The notes: a model not told the origin generated them from the sequence alone. Shown: positions 11,689-23,071, counted from the first letter of the stretch. The stretch is DNA of 64,000 nucleotides from Oreohelix idahoensis (GCA_024509875.1 JAMPIV010021223.1:691794-755793); one strand, 5' to 3'. Translations and numbers: made by a program.

Positions 11689-13863
11689 ATGGCTGACTTG
11701 GTCAAATTTAGGTCTGCTACACTGCAGGTGGGAAAAGAGCTTGGCATGGATGGTGACGCTCTGATCTGGTATGTCACGACGGAATGTGAAAAGTACACCG
11801 AGAGAGAAGCAAAGCAATTAGAAGCAGAGAGAGAAACAAAGAAATTAGAAGCAGAGAGAGAAGCCAAGAAATTAGAAGCAGAGAGAGAAGCCAAGAAATT
11901 AGAATTAGAAGCAGAGAGAGAAGCCAAGAAATTAGAAGCAGAGAGAGAAGCCAAGAAATTAGAAGCAGAGAGAGAAGCCAAGAAATTAGAAGCTGAGAGA
12001 GAAGAAAGGAGGTTACAAGCAGAGAGAGACCATGAGCTGAAAATGAGATAGCTTGATCTTGAACTTCAGGCTGGGACTATCACCCATGGTAATAGCTCAC
12101 CTCATTCTGCGAATAGCTCTTTTCAGAACACAGAAAATGGGGCCATGAACTTCCACCTAGATCCATTTGTTGAAAAGGAGGACGCAATTGAGTCGTACCT
12201 GGATAGGTATGAAAGGCTAGCCTCTACATATGGACTGGAAAAGGAAAAATGGAGTCTAAAGTTATCCCAGGGATTGAGAGGTATTGCATATGATGTGTTC
12301 CTGAAACTCCCCAAAGAAGATCAGGAGAATTATGAAATCCTAAAGCAAGCCTTACTGATCCGGTATGAAAAGAACTCTGAGGCATATAGGAAGAAATTTA
12401 GAACTTCTAAACCTCTACCTGGAGAAACATATAACCAGTTCTCAGCTAGGCTAGAAACGTATTTGTTGAAATGGAGTTGTTTAGGTAAGTATCAGAAAAC
12501 CTACGAGGATCTGAAAGAAATGGTTATGTTAGAGCAAGTGAAAGATTCCATGTCTCAAGAAATGAGGAAATTCCTTATGGAACAAGGAGCAGAGAGGCTG
12601 GAAGACATTTTGAAATGTGCAGAGAGATACCAAGCAGCTCAAGCTGAATTGGTAGGAACAAAAAGGAAGCAGGTAGAACGATATAAACCACCACCGCAGA
12701 ATACCAAGTTTGACCAGAAGGATCATCCATACAGAAATAAGCCAAGATTTGATAATAAGGACAAGAACCCTCAGACTCAGGAAAATAAACCCTACAAACA
12801 GGGAGATAAGTGGTGCAAATTTTGTAAGATGAGCAACCACAACACTGATGAATGTGGGAGGAAAAAACCCCTTCATCATGCTGCATGTCTACAGGTGAGG
12901 ACTTCTGTTAGGAAGGAACTGACTGTGAGTCAGAATAGCCTCCATCACTCACCTACCCATGAGATAGTGACTGTGAATGGCAAACAAGTCACAGGAATGT
13001 ATGACACAGGTTTGTCTTATGACGCAGTCGTGTGTGCATCTCTGGTGTGCCCTGAACAAATCACCACAGAAACAGTAGACATTCAAGGGCCACTAAAAGG
13101 AACATCACCCCTTACTTTACCCATAGCAAAGATTCATGTCAGTTGTCGCTATGTGGAAGGGGAGATAAATGCAGCAGTGTTAGATGATCCCTTTTGCCCC
13201 CTAATGTTGGGGCGTAAATATGTTTTCTTGGGAAACCCTGTAAAACCTATGGTTATGGCAGAAATCCAGACCAGGTCTGACTCCAGGAACATAGAGAGGG
13301 ACACCAAATTAACATTTCATTCGACTGAAATGAAACGGGCTCGAGAAGCAGACAGCACGTTAAAGCCTTGTTTTGGCAAATTATCAAAAACACATAAAGC
13401 TCCAAGGAAAGGACATTTCTATATGGAACATGGACTCTTGTACAGGAAAGCTGGCAGAGGGACGAAAAGTCATGGTCAAATTGTTGTACCATCCACCTAT
13501 AGGAATAAGGTTATAGGCTGGGGACACATATCAGCTTTGAGTGAACACCTGGGTAATGGTGCCACAAAACAAAGAATAGCCACCCAGTTCTACTGGCCAT
13601 GTATAAATCAGTATGTAAATTCCTGTCCAGAGTGCACCTATGTAGATTCAGAAAGTCGACGGAAGAGTCTTCATCAAAAATCTACAAGCAAACCAGCAAT
13701 CAGGGAAACTCCCGAGATTTGCACGGGAGGGGAAAGGAAACATCCCACACAGGTTCAGTCTGACTATTGTTATGATAACAATACACCAGTGCTTATTTCT
13801 AAGACTGGGGTATTACTTGTAAGGTCAGAACTCTTTACTGGCATACTCTTACATAATAAATAA
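11689..13863 (+). pseudogene. Gag-protease-integrase fragment of a Gmr1-like element
   Basis: One frame from ATG 11689, broken by a single in-frame TAG at 12049-12051 and ending in LTR sequence at 13861-13863. Order of domains: a Lys/Glu/Ala coiled coil built of 27-bp tandem units (about 11797-12045); a capsid-like region resembling the SCAN fold (DAIESYLDRYERLAS, LLIRYEKNSEAYRKKF, about 12145-12640); a zinc knuckle CKFCKMSNHNTDEC (CX2CX4HX4C, 12814-12855); a retropepsin site YDTG (13000-13011); a linker FYMEHGLLYRKAG; and the integrase zinc-binding domain GHISALSEHLG...SCPEC (about 13522-13640). No RT or RNase H lies between protease and integrase. The deletion then fuses the frame to the 3' LTR. 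Confidence 0.87.
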
Positions 13864-13885
13864 TTTTAAATAACCTCCCGCTACA
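13756..13885 (+). repeat. 3' LTR remnant, last 130 bp
   Basis: Identical to 11289-11418. It ends ccgctaca and is followed by ctgtg, the possible 5-bp TSD also seen at 9142-9146. Confidence 0.85.
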
Positions 13886-13890
13886 CTGTG

Positions 13891-15082
13891 TTTAAAGCAT
13901 AGGACTAGCTCATAGTTGTGATAGTAGGAACTGGGATAAGTATTTGGATTTCGTATGCTTACGGTAAGATGACTTTTGAGTTTTATTATGCATACATTAT
14001 ATGAAAAGAGGAACTCGTTTCAGCAAAACAGTCAAAGCATTACTAAAGGGTAAAGACGCTCACAATTAAGGGAGCCCCAAGAAGAAGGGACATTGAATAT
14101 GATGCAAGATTAAATGCAAAGTGGATAACTTTTTATCAGCTGATAGCCAGGATGGGCTGTTGTATAACTGAGTTATGAGGCATAGTCCTTTATACGGATA
14201 ATTGAGCAAGGGTGTTTGCAACGTAATGACATCCCTGAAATGATTCATGCGCTCTCTCATTTCAGGTGCTACTACAGAAGTACTTGACATTGTAGAATTT
14301 TTGTGTATAAATTAGAATTTGATAACGATGCAATTAGTTGAGTTAGGACTGACAGAGTCAATACTGGAGAGAATAAGCTCACTTTGACTTAGGGAGACTC
14401 GAGGAAGAGTCCTAAACATATAGGTAGAAAAGGAGGATAAAAGGTTAGCAGAATCTAATGTAGATATTTAATCAAGAGGCTGCAGAAGAGAAAATTTGGT
14501 TACCGTCGGAATAACCATTGAACCAGGGACGGGATGTATATATTGAAATGGAGATTTATGTCATATGCACTCTGTTGGAAAATTGTGGATCATGTATTAT
14601 GTAAATAAAACTGTTTTCATTTTGAGTACCACCACACCAGTTGGTTTGATTTATAAAAGGATGTGGAGTGGGTGCGTGAAAAAGGTATAAACTCATATCT
14701 ATATATCAGGAAATACTGCTATACGAAGTAGTCACTGTCTAACAACAACAAGGAGGGAAGAACGAGTCCAGGGTAATAAAAGAAACGAACCATATCTCAT
14801 CTAGGAATCATCATCTCTGGCGGTGATGGCCAGTCAATAAGAGATAGATCTTACTTGGAAGATGAGTCAATAAAGTAAATTGACAACTTGAACTTACAAC
14901 AACTAGGCCTGCCACCTGTCACCTGGTTTACTTTAAAAGAAGACCCTGCACTGTGACACCGCATTGGGCTCATCAGTCACCTTCGTACCCATAGAGTAAT
15001 CTAACATATTCCTAATAATTGGATGAACAGAGTGGTCTTCATCACCCGTGATGGACGAACAACATGTTGTATGTTATTTTAG
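13891..15082. other. No gene seen
   Basis: About 1.2 kb with no recognisable coding, RNA or element signature. Short open frames show no family motif. Confidence 0.5.
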
Positions 15083-15205
15083 GAAAAGGATCCTGTTACT
15101 TGCCCATTGAGGCATACTGAGAATATGGTGTTAGGCCTATATTTTCTTGACCATCGGCACACCATGGGTGATGTGCTCAGCATCACGTGCCCACCTTATT
15201 TGACA
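15083..15205 (-). repeat. SINE A, 3' half only
   Basis: The reverse complement matches the 3' half of the full SINE A copy at 15608-15888: gatggtcaagaaaata, cctaacaccatattct and gggatcc-like end. The tRNA-like head is absent. It is more diverged than the full copy. Confidence 0.75.
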
Positions 15206-15284
15206 CATTTATATTATTTGATTCCCGGGGGTCTCAGGTAAAACAATGAGGAATACGGCTACTGCTACCTACAGCATGTGTCGC

Positions 15285-15420
15285 ACAAGGTGCCCATATG
15301 AGGTTGTGTATTGGGCTGGCAACCTCATCATGAAAATAGTGCTACATAAACCACGGCTGCAAAAGTGAATTTTTGTGCAGGTTTCCTGCAACTGGATTAG
15401 CTGTAGTGGTGTCCCATGCT
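15285..15420 (+). repeat. Family D repeat
   Basis: Contains tgaggttgtgtat, ggctggcaacctcatca, aaccacggctgca and gcaactggattagctg, matching the copy at 4418-5110 and the one at 50755-50925. Confidence 0.65.
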
Positions 15421-15607
15421 TCATGTGAAGCAGTAATGAAAATGATGATGATTATTAGTTAACCATTTCCATTTTGTGATGTTCTTGTATGACATGCCCT
15501 TAAAGAAGACCTTCGAGTCAAAACGTTTGTTTTGTTATTTTTTGGTAAAGCTGTTCTTGGCTTGGCTTTTTTTTTTACTTACAATTAAGAACTGCACTTC
15601 CTCATTG

Positions 15608-15888
15608 CGGGGAGCCGTGGTAGCGCAGTGGCTACTGCACTGGCTTCCTAGCTCGGTGGTCCATGGTTCGATCCCCAGTTGAGGTGAACTTTTTTAGACC
15701 GGAAACGGCTCCGGGGTCGACCCAGCCTCTAGAATTGGGTACCAGAGTAACTCTGGGAAGGTTAAGGCGGCCGGCGTGATGCTGACCACATCACCCCTAG
15801 TGTGCCGATGGTCAAGAAAATAAGGGCCTAACACCATATTCCCAATACCCCTCAATGGCCGTGTAACGGGATCCTTTATCGTTTTTTA
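15608..15888 (+). mobile_element. SINE A, full-length tRNA-derived copy with 12-bp TSD
   Basis: A pol III-type retroposon of about 280 bp. The tRNA-like head has an A box (tagcgcagtgg) and a B box (ggttcgatccc) at normal spacing. A conserved body follows, ending near cgggatcctttatc and a short T/A tail. Exact duplications acttcctcattg at 15596-15607 and 15889-15900 flank it, the signature of LINE-dependent insertion. An inverted copy at 23072-23340 and a half copy at 15083-15205 define the family. Confidence 0.92.
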
Positions 15889-15900
15889 ACTTCCTCATTG

Positions 15901-17763
15901 GTAATCAATGTAAAAAAAAAAAAAAAACCCCAGGGCATATTGAACACATTATTGATATTATGGAAAATGGGAAAATCGATTTATGAAATATGACACATGG
16001 ACAACTTTATCCTAGACAAAATGATTAGTAGCACAAAATAAATGTTGAAGAAGATGAGGTAGAAAAAAAAGAGAATAAGAAATAAGCGGGAAAAGTATAT
16101 GTTACACACTTTTTCGTAGTGAAAAAATACAGAATAATAAATTATTCAAATACAAGAAAGCAGAACAATAAATTGGTGATTTTGATAATGATGATGATGA
16201 CGAGGACAGAGATGATTGTGATAACGACAATAGCAGAGATTATAATGATAATAATAGCAAAGAACCGTGTGTCTTCTATCAGACCAAAAAAAAAAATCTT
16301 TGATGAATTACCAGTACATTCAAATGCACAGTAACATAAGTCTACACAAAAATTTACTCAACACAACTGAGATAAGTAGTACTCGTATTTGAACAGTTAT
16401 GCTAATTGCGTTATGTATTACATGTGTTCGTGGCTACTTCGGCAAACGCATGATAACGCGAACTCCATCCAACAAACCTACAATGCAGCGACCTGAACAA
16501 TTAACCCACTTTACCAAGAATGGACACGCCTCTGAGTGTAATACTTGCAGGAATAACCTTATAACTGTTACTTCCCCTAACCAGGGCAACCTTCAAGACT
16601 CTCGTATAGGAAAAGGTAATGAACGTTTAACATTGCGTGGGTAGCTCATTCCCCCTCCCCCGGGGCCATTCTGTGCTCCCCGTTTTCTTTTCCGCTTTCT
16701 GTTTTTCTCAATTTTTTTTTTAAAAAGATTCATCCATTTAAGAAATTCTCATTTCGCATGTAAATCCTTCATATAATGCAGAACAGGGTTTCTTAACATG
16801 TGGCCCAGTGACTCCATGAATGGATTCCTATGGAGCCCGTGTACAGAGCCTAAAATATTTAATTGCATTTTCACCAAAATTTTTAGTCCAAAAATTATTA
16901 CAGATTCTTGCATTTCAATAAATATATTCAATTTACAGATTGTTTTTAATTTCGGTATGACTATATGTGAGCTTAATGACTTTTCTTTGTAACTAATGTA
17001 TTATTCTATATAGTTGCATGTTAGAGCATGCTGCCCAGGTGTTGAGGCAAGTTTATTACGAATAAGTCCAAAGTCTCACGAGGGATAACGGACAAAGAAC
17101 AAGCATTGCTCGTCTTGAAAACTGAGAACGTACAGCATACATCCATATTTTTTTTGTGTGTGTTACTGGAGAGCGTGCAAGAAATAAAGTGAGCATGTTT
17201 ATAAAAACACATGCTCGTGGCATGTCGTAAGAAAGTCTGTAGCAGACAGCTCGTGTCGTGAGTATGTCTGTACGAGACGGATCTGCTCTACGTGAACATA
17301 AAGCAAGTCTTTCAAAAAGAGAAGAAACATGCGTAAAATTGTTTACATTGATTGCATTATGCGTTTAATTCGGGAAGGTGCTGTTATTACGACAATGAAG
17401 TTTCACTCTTACAGTTAGTCTTCTTCTTTATTTATTCTCTCGTGTGTTTCTTTATACTTTCTTGATCTCTGTCGTTGTTTTCTTCCTGTTTGTCTGTTTT
17501 TCACTGATTCATTTGTTTATTCATTCAATCAGTCTTTCTTCCTCGTTGTGTTATCCGCCTTTATTCTTGTCTTATTGGTCAAGTCTACTTCTGTTTTTCT
17601 TCAGAGTTTATATTTGATTTCTTCATTTCTTCATCTTCTGTTATTTAACTATTTCAACTTCTTCTACCTCCTTTTTGTCTGCTGCACTTTTCATCTGTTT
17701 ACTATCTTCTTCTCTACTGCGTGGAAAAAATATATCTCTCTCTTTCTCTTTATCTCTCTTTCT
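15901..17763. other. No gene seen; low-complexity DNA
   Basis: Contains a poly(A) run near 15912, an imperfect (GAT)n stretch near 16185-16215 and pyrimidine-rich DNA from 17420. No open frame resembles a known family. Confidence 0.5.
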
Positions 17764-17931
<168 letters not shown>

Positions 17932-18555
17932 CTCGCTCTCTTTAAGCTCATCGAAATGTCCAGTGATGTCGTAATGTGTTTCATGTAACCTCCATCATGG
18001 TTTATTCTCTAATCCTGAAAGATTCAGCTAATAGAACGACGATGAAGAACAAGATAGATTCAGCCTCTTGTAATCTCTTGTATTCATCTTGTAATCATCG
18101 TTTTCTTAATCTTCATCGCGCCCTCCTGTTCCGATGATCCATCATTTAAGTCACATGACACCGAGTGGCCATTTTGTCTTATTCTCACCTGAAACCCGAA
18201 CAATCTCATAGCATGCTTTTCTATACATTCCACTGAGAATGCCCTGCTAACATTTATTATTTAATGTGCTCCTGTCAGAGCAATTTTAGAAGTAATAGCC
18301 AAACAGTTGATTTTAAAAAACGAGTAACTGTCGTGACGAAGTACACAATCGTGTTTTATGACATAATTATATCAACAGTAAACCCATTGTATTATTGGTG
18401 GACATGCAATTAGACAAGATCAGCGAAAGCGGGAAAGTATAATAAATTGGTGTGTCATGCAAGCAACCTCTGTGTTTACTTTAGAATTTCATGAGTTAGA
18501 AGCAATAAATTGTGGACGTGAGAAGTAACTTTTGTCATGTTATGTAATCATGTGA

Positions 18556-18616
18556 TGACGTCATGTGAGCAGGAGTGAGACAAAGGTCAGAGAGAGGGGG
18601 TACAATATAAGCCTGT
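18556..18616 (+). promoter_or_regulatory. CRE palindrome and TATA-like box
   Basis: A perfect tgacgtca (18556-18563) lies about 45 bp upstream of acaatataagc (near 18602), a spacing seen in pol II core promoters. A small open frame with ATG at 18690 follows. No transcript evidence is available. It could be a cellular promoter, an LTR promoter or chance. Confidence 0.3.
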
Positions 18617-18689
18617 GTGTGGATGCATTTGTGCTTCAGAATCCTAATTTTATGCGTTGCTGAATCTCGTAGCTTGAAATATTCCTTAC

Positions 18690-18830
18690 ATGCCATTCTA
18701 TGGAAGAAAGAAGTCTACCAAAGCCAAATGTTTGATCGGTGAGAATTATTCAAACTGGATATGGACGATAGCTCTTTCTGCAACTTATTCTCAGTTTTTT
18801 AAGCCTGAGAACTTTGTAGAATATGACTAG
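18690..18830 (+). CDS. Small ORF of 46 codons, unidentified
   Basis: ATG at 18690 to TAG at 18828, predicted MPFYGRKKSTKAKCLIGEN followed by YSNWIWTIALSATYSQF. The GENYSNW segment is loosely like the start of copia-type gag proteins, which often read G-x-N-Y-x-x-W, but the match is too short to assign. A good splice-donor-like sequence (ggtgagaa) lies inside at about 18738, and a pyrimidine tract ending in cag is at 18908-18934, so it could also be part of a spliced exon. It is small, and the next element downstream is unrelated LINE DNA. Confidence 0.25.
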   Translation: MPFYGRKKSTKAKCLIGENYSNWIWTIALSATYSQFFKPENFVEYD

Positions 18831-19022
18831 TTATAATAACTTTAGAATTAAAAACACATTATATGAAGAATATGGTAATTTCCACTAGGGCAGACTTTGA
18901 CCTGGCACTTCTTTCTCTTATCTTTCCCTTTCAGTCATTGCTGACTATAGGAGTGCTCCCCGGATACGATGTCTCGGTGGGCACGAGGCTGGGCGCTTGA
19001 ATAAAGAGTTAAAGCTTTCGCC

Positions 19023-21395
19023 CAAATAGCATATTCCAGATCTTCTAATGTAGAAACTGTAGTCCATCTTATTCCTCTTGGACTGCCCTCTGTTGTCTGG
19101 CGCATCACCCAGTCTATGACTGTTAAAAATAGAGTTGTTAATAGGGGCATCCCTGTCGTACTCCTGTCTTCATATCCAAGGTTAGGTTGCTAACACGTAA
19201 AGTTGGCATAAAGGCTTTTTATGATTGACTCTATGCAGCTTGGAATTCCATAAGCCCTCAGTATTTTCCATAAACTGTCCCTATGTACACTGTCAAAAGC
19301 CTTTTCAAAATCATCGAAATTAATGTACAGCTGTCTTTGCCATTCTGAGCACTGCTCTACAATGTTCCTGAGGGTAAATCTATGATCTACACATCTTCTG
19401 TTCTTTCTAAATCCTGCTTGTTCTTTCCTCAATTTGTGGTCTACTGCTTTTGAAATTCTCTGTATAATTATCCTGCCTAGTATTTTGCTGGGAACTGAGA
19501 GAAGAGTGATTCCTCTCCAATTATTGCAGTCTGCAAGATCTCCCTTCTTGGGCAATTTGACAATTATTCCTTTGTTCCACTCTGTTGGTGTTGTCCCTGT
19601 TTTCCAGACTTGTGCAAATTATGGTTCTAATAGTTCTGCTGCTAGCTCAGGGTCTGTCTTAAATAGCTCTGCATTTAAGCTCTTATCATGGCCAGGAGCT
19701 TTTCCATTCTTTAACCCTTTGATTGCTGTGATGATTTCTTCTTTTCGTGGAATGTCTGTATTAACATCTAGATCGTTTTCAGCCTCAGGAACATTCAATT
19801 GTGTCTCTGGTGGTTCCTTGTTCAGAGTTTCTCTGAAATGCTCTGCCCATCTTGTTTCCTGTCCCTCTGCTGTCGTGATGAGATTTCCTTGCTTATCTCT
19901 TAATAATGTAATATTGTTTGCACCTCGTTTTCCGCTGATGAATTTAGTTATTTTGTATACTTTGCTTTGTTCATTTCTCAGTGCTGCCTCTTCTGCCTGT
20001 CTTGCAAGATCGTCTAGGAAATGCCTTTTGTTGGCTCGGGTTTGGCGTTTAAATTCCTTGTCCGGCTGACTGTACTGTTCGCTATATAATAGCTTTAACC
20101 TGGGGGACTTCGCTTCTGTTTTCTTTCTTTTCATTTCCTTTCTCATCCTTATGGTGTTTAATGTTTCTGGTGTTATCCATTCTTGCTTCTTCCTTTCCTG
20201 AAATCCCAAGCATGGTTTGCTGCTTTCCTTATATATTGTTGAAATGGTGTTGAATTTCTGGTCTATATCATCAGTCAATGTCTTTTCCTGACTTTTGGCA
20301 AATTGATATCGTTTCTTTATGTCAGCCGCAAAAGCGTTTCTGGTAAGGGGGTCCTTCAATTTGTTGATGTCAAACCTTTTCTGTGTAGTTACAGTTGGTC
20401 CAGCCCTTCTTAGTTTCAGTTTCAGGTTTGCTACTACTAAATGATGATCACTTCCCACATCTGCACCTCTTCTTACCTTCACATCTTATAATGCATGTCT
20501 CCATCTACCGTTAATCATGATGTGGTCTATCTGGTTTCTGTCCCGACCATTTGGTGATTCCCATGTTAATTTGTGAATTTCTTTGTGTGGGAAAAGTGTT
20601 CCTCCAATGACCAGGTTGTTAATGCTACAGAAACTTATTAATTTATCCCCATTTTCGTTTGCTGTTCCGCTGCCGCATTTCCCCATTACTCTTTCATTAT
20701 ATGTATTGTGTGTTCCATCTTTCGCATTGAGGTCTCCCATTACTACGATAAGATCATATCTAGGTGTGTCTTCCATTTCTTTCTGCAGTTGTTGATAGAA
20801 TTCATCCTTGACTTCCATTTCTTTCTGCAGTTGTTGATAGAAATGTCATCCTTGACGTGCTGTCTTCATTTCAGAGTAAAGTACTGTTTCTCCTGTTGCT
20901 GTTTTAACTTTTCCTGCTCCTGTCCATCTGCTCTCGCTTTTCCCTAGAATGTGTAACCTATAGTTTCTCATTTCTGCCGTGACCTGTTTTAGTTTACCCG
21001 TCTCGTTCATTGTCATAACATTCCAAAATCCTATTCTTGTTTCACGTTTTGCGTTCAGGACGTCCGTTTTCGTGTCAGTGGCTTCCTTTCGGCTTTCACC
21101 ACTGACAGTCATACGAGCCTCAGACTCCGGATGTCCATCCCGCAGCAAAGTTTGTTCATTTGTTGTCGCTTCCGTAACTTCATTTCTTTTTACATAGACA
21201 GGGATGTCAGCACTATGCTAAAACCCCCAACCTGGAGGACCAGGGTGTCGGCTTTAGTCTGATCCCTGCCCGCGCAAACTTGTCCAGCTTGGTAGTACCT
21301 TCCAGGAGTAAAACTCTCGCTGGCGTAGCTCTGGGGGTAATCAGGCCGCCATACCTCGACAAGGTATTGACACCAGTGATGGCAGAACAAAGTAC
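19023..21395 (-). mobile_element. RTE-like LINE, 5' region to mid reverse transcriptase
   Basis: A non-LTR element read from right to left. It has a 5' leader (about 21395-21150) with the phrase ggtcctccaggttgggggtt, then endonuclease and part of reverse transcriptase. The 3' part is missing: similarity ends near 19023 just before the expected YADD box. LINEs normally lose their 5' end, so this copy was cut by deletion or recombination after insertion. All coding segments share one frame, interrupted by stops. Confidence 0.8.
19026..21148 (-). pseudogene. RTE-like endonuclease/reverse transcriptase, multiple stops
   Basis: The product would nick target DNA with its APE-type endonuclease and reverse-transcribe its RNA at the nick. 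Endonuclease start: RIGFWNVMTMNETGKLKQVT and SRWTGAGKV (about 20900-21030); later motifs MGDLNAKDGT, QIDHIM and GSDHHLVVA (20440-20740). The middle of the endonuclease is deleted, and a 42-44 bp tandem duplication sits at 20770-20856. The linker follows, then RT motifs CNNWRGITLLSVPSKIL, EQAGFRKNRRCVDH and FDDFEKAFDSVHRDSLW, and a FLTVIDWVMRQTTEG segment. In-frame stops lie at about 20846, 20486, 19619 and 19190. The YADD box and thumb are missing. Confidence 0.85.
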
Positions 21396-22160
21396 ATAAT
21401 TCTCACAAAATGATATGATACACTTGATGCACATGTAATGTAATCATCACGCATCACTGCTCCAGTTGGAGTCTGGGGTCACCGCTGCTGTATCCAGACT
21501 TCGTTTTTAAAGTGCGGGTTTACTTGTTTTGTTTCAAAGTTGGCCAAATACTTTTGTCCGGGTCCTTTTAAGATTCCAGTCTCTGAATTTAAATATGCGA
21601 GTTTACTTTTAAGTTTTAAAGCCCAAATACTTCTGATCTGTCAGTTATACGTAAGGAATCCTTAATCCGATCCTTTTCTTTCTGGCTCCTTGGAGTTGCT
21701 AATTTGACGTTGCGATTCAGTCTGATTTTTGACTCCTATTCCGCTAGATTATATCTCTCATTCTAAGTTTGAATCCCATATTGTGCTTCCGACGAACTTC
21801 CAATGAAATCCATTGTTTATCCCGCCACTCAAATCACTCCTATTAAAGGCTCTGAACTTTATGGGCAGGGGTGTTTAATTTAATTCTCCCCCGCGTGTTT
21901 TTAAATATTACATTTTAAAATTGTATCGCGTGACCTCCTTCAATATGTCGTAATGCTTCCGCAAACTCATAAACAAATCTGTGAACTCATTTCCTGGCGT
22001 AATACTTTCCGCCAAGATTGTCTATCCAAACAGATTATCGGCAATATTGATACCGAGAGGGCTCAGATGAAACGATTATCTAATTATCACCGGTGTTTTC
22101 GCCTGTCCCACAGGCGGATTCCTTAGATAGCAATCTGGCTTTCTGTGCGTGTTTGTGCGA
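21396..22160 (-). repeat. Relic of LTR family B
   Basis: A diverged, internally deleted copy of the long LTR B described at 53573-61218. Matches include gttggagtctggggtc (about 21458), gcgggtttacttgt (about 21512), ttctttctggct (about 21682), gcaggggtgtttaa (about 21865), cgtgacctcc (about 21928) and gattgtctatccaaacagat (about 22016). It lies directly upstream of the RTE-like LINE's 5' leader. Confidence 0.6.
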
Positions 22161-22789
22161 TACCACGTTGCACAAACAACAGACGTCTCTTCCAAAGGTG
22201 GTCAGACTGACTTACCTGATAATCGTATTAACCTGATAATACTACGTTCACTTAGTGAAACGTAAACAGTCTGGGAGCGGTCACCGCAAGAATAATGAAG
22301 ATGCATGTAATTTGCTAAATAATAAGACGATGAGGAAAATGAAGAAGAGAAGTGATACTGCCGGAGGAGATGAATGGCTAAGAGAGGGGCACACAAGTAC
22401 ATGTATAAAGACGTTTTGTCACAGTTACCGCGATCAACCCATTCGCCTCCAACTTCATCTACTCCCGGTTAAACTTTGTTATATGGTTGATCGTCAAATT
22501 AAGACCTGATGACCATGTTCAATTACGATCAATCTTGTTTTTGTGGCGTTGATAATACCCAGACTACAAGTACTTTACATACGCAAATATGTATATCACT
22601 AGCAATAACCCGTCAATAATGACGGAAGTAAATAAAAAAACTGTTATATATTTTTAAAATATTTTTAAATTCAATATAAAAATTCTTTAATGACAACATT
22701 TTTTGTGAAAGTGAGTGGATTTGTTTCAAATAATGTTCCCTGGTAAAAAGTGTTTTTAACAAAAACTTTCAAGTTTTCATGATTTGTTC
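22161..22789. other. No gene seen
   Basis: A/T-rich spacer. No coding, RNA or repeat signature beyond short words (atactgccgga near 22355) that also occur near 53200. Confidence 0.45.
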
Positions 22790-23071
22790 CTCGGGTGAGG
22801 GCGACATAGTCTGGCCGTGTCCGAAAACAGGTTCAGGAAGGAAAAGTCCTACGTGATCAAAAGATCGTCCTCGCGCCTTATTGATCGTCATTGCAAATGC
22901 TAAATCATTGGGAATTGAAGACGTCGCATCCTAAATGGAAAACTGCTCTCGCTCGGTTCTAAGTCAATGCGAAGAATTAAGACTCGTTCTCCCTTATGAC
23001 TGCCAGTGATAATTTCTGCATCAATCGAATTCCGATGCAAGACAGCTCGTTTTGCAGTAAATAGTAAATGG
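22790..23071 (-). pseudogene. Helitron Pif1-like helicase, C-terminal fragment
   Basis: The minus strand encodes the end of a Pif1-family helicase of the kind carried by Helitron rolling-circle transposons. Visible blocks: IDAEIITGSHKGERVLI, LEPSESSFPFRMRRLQFP, then after a small deletion/frameshift near 22918, LAFAMTINKARGRSFDHVG and FLPEPVFGHGQ. In intact proteins these correspond to the A-E-I-I-T-G-x-x-x-G block, the R-R-x-Q-F-P block, and the final helicase motif F-A-M-T-I-N-K-x-Q-G-Q. The usual Gln-Gly-Gln is Arg-Gly-Arg here. The 5' side is interrupted by SINE A at 23072-23340. Confidence 0.8.

Larger units (their letters stand above)
11289..13885 (+). mobile_element. Defective Gmr1-like LTR retrotransposon with internal deletion
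   Basis: Structure: LTR end (to 11418), primer-binding site, gag-protease-integrase frame, then an abrupt jump at about 13755 into the last 130 bp of the 3' LTR (13756-13885). The two LTR segments are identical over 130 bp, so insertion was recent. Reverse transcriptase, RNase H, the integrase core and most of the 3' LTR are missing. Protease is followed directly by the integrase zinc-binding domain, which is the gene order of Gmr1-like gypsy elements and of the intact element at 27423-36899. Confidence 0.85.

Noticed and set aside
12529..12886. Hydrophobic minus-strand ORFs opposite gag
   Set aside because: They are antisense shadows of the Lys/Glu-rich gag frame.
14960..14985. gactgatgagccc on the minus strand as a hammerhead core
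   Set aside because: The GAAA box and a closing stem are absent.
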